A stretch of 5,789 nucleotides of DNA, taken from an uncultured Blautia sp. (lineage in GTDB: Bacteria; Bacillota; Clostridia; Lachnospirales; Lachnospiraceae). The stretch lies in the NCBI GenBank assembly GCA_900765525.1, contig CAAFRY010000109.1:1-5789 (forward strand), in the 5' to 3' direction. The position numbers and the translations under genes were made by a program. This document shows, in pieces, positions 5,749-5,789 of the stretch. The notes below the pieces were generated by a model, which worked only from the letters and a program-made list of their open reading frames with translations, made no database searches and was not told where the DNA came from. Positions within the stretch are counted from its first letter, which is position 1. Every line of letters begins with the position of its first letter.

Positions 5749-5789
5749 GGCGTACTGGACGTACGCCGATTGAAAGTAACGCAGCAGAA
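5745..5789 (+). CDS. Partial open frame starting at the ATGA overlap
   Basis: From the ATG at 5745, overlapping the stop of the 8-codon frame, an open frame MRRTGRTPIESNAAE runs off the window end. The corresponding frame in the left arm, on the minus strand, reads GRTLTEDNVEN, which follows from the shared nucleotide sequence. There is no independent evidence that it is translated. Confidence 0.15.
   Translation, partial: MRRTGRTPIESNAAE
5749..5767 (+). other. Small perfect hairpin abutting the leader-ORF stop
   Basis: GGCGTAC (5749-5755) pairs perfectly with GTACGCC (5761-5767) around a TGGAC loop, giving seven mostly G-C-rich pairs. It starts at the base right after the TGA at 5746-5748. 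No run of T follows, so it is not a simple intrinsic terminator. Half of it lies in the right arm of the long inverted repeat, so the two folds compete. Confidence 0.6.

Larger units (their letters stand above)
5618..5784. repeat. Diverged long-range inverted repeat (28-base core arms)
   Basis: The minus-strand sequence of 5618-5645 and the plus-strand sequence of 5757-5784 align without gaps over 28 bases, with 21 identities, and all 7 differences are transitions. They share GGACGTACG, then GA, TGA, TAACG and AG. Outside the core, similarity continues with small gaps (for example GCGT.CT next to the core, AAGGCA further in, and AAATAT with CATTT near 5675-5687 and 5718-5730), so the arms may reach about 75 bases. 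About 111 bases separate the cores. In a leftward transcript, 5 of the 7 differences become G-U pairs. The right arm reaches the window edge. Confidence 0.65.

Overview
The window looks like chromosomal DNA of a low-to-medium GC Gram-positive anaerobe of the class Clostridia, most likely family Lachnospiraceae. The basis is a MecA-type ClpC adaptor, a DivIVA-family scaffold, a membrane-anchored SH3/GH18 cell-wall hydrolase, strong AGGAGG-type ribosome binding sites, and a DUF1858 redox-disulfide protein typical of anaerobes. The genus assignment is inference.

Layout. Positions 29-3620 hold a tight leftward (minus-strand) run of three genes. The order is a membrane-anchored GH18 hydrolase (1902-3620), a DivIVA-domain coiled-coil protein (1076-1879) and a LacI-type regulator (29-1048). 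Gaps are 22 and 27 bases, and a good sigma-A-like promoter with a consensus TATAAT lies at 3659-3686. The arrangement suggests a cell-envelope unit (wall hydrolase plus scaffold), with a sugar-type repressor whose targets are not visible here. Upstream on the same strand is a 70-residue small protein of unknown function (3740-3952). Next comes about 450 bases with little coding potential, containing the rightward mecA promoter and perhaps a decayed reading frame.

The mecA gene (4409-5176, plus strand) converges on a 66-residue DUF1858 gene (5269-5469, minus strand). A long, nearly uninterrupted hairpin at 5197-5243 separates them and should terminate transcription from both sides.

The right end (about 5505-5789) is the least explained part. 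It has a diverged inverted repeat: 28 bases at 5618-5645 against 5757-5784, with 21 identities and 7 differences that are all transitions. Further weaker similarity extends outside this core. The right arm carries an 8-codon open frame with an excellent ribosome binding site. Its stop overlaps a second ATG in an ATGA junction and abuts a 7-bp hairpin. The element runs off the window. It could be a dispersed intergenic repeat, a structured RNA, or a leader or attenuator for a gene to the right. This is the best candidate in the window for something undescribed.
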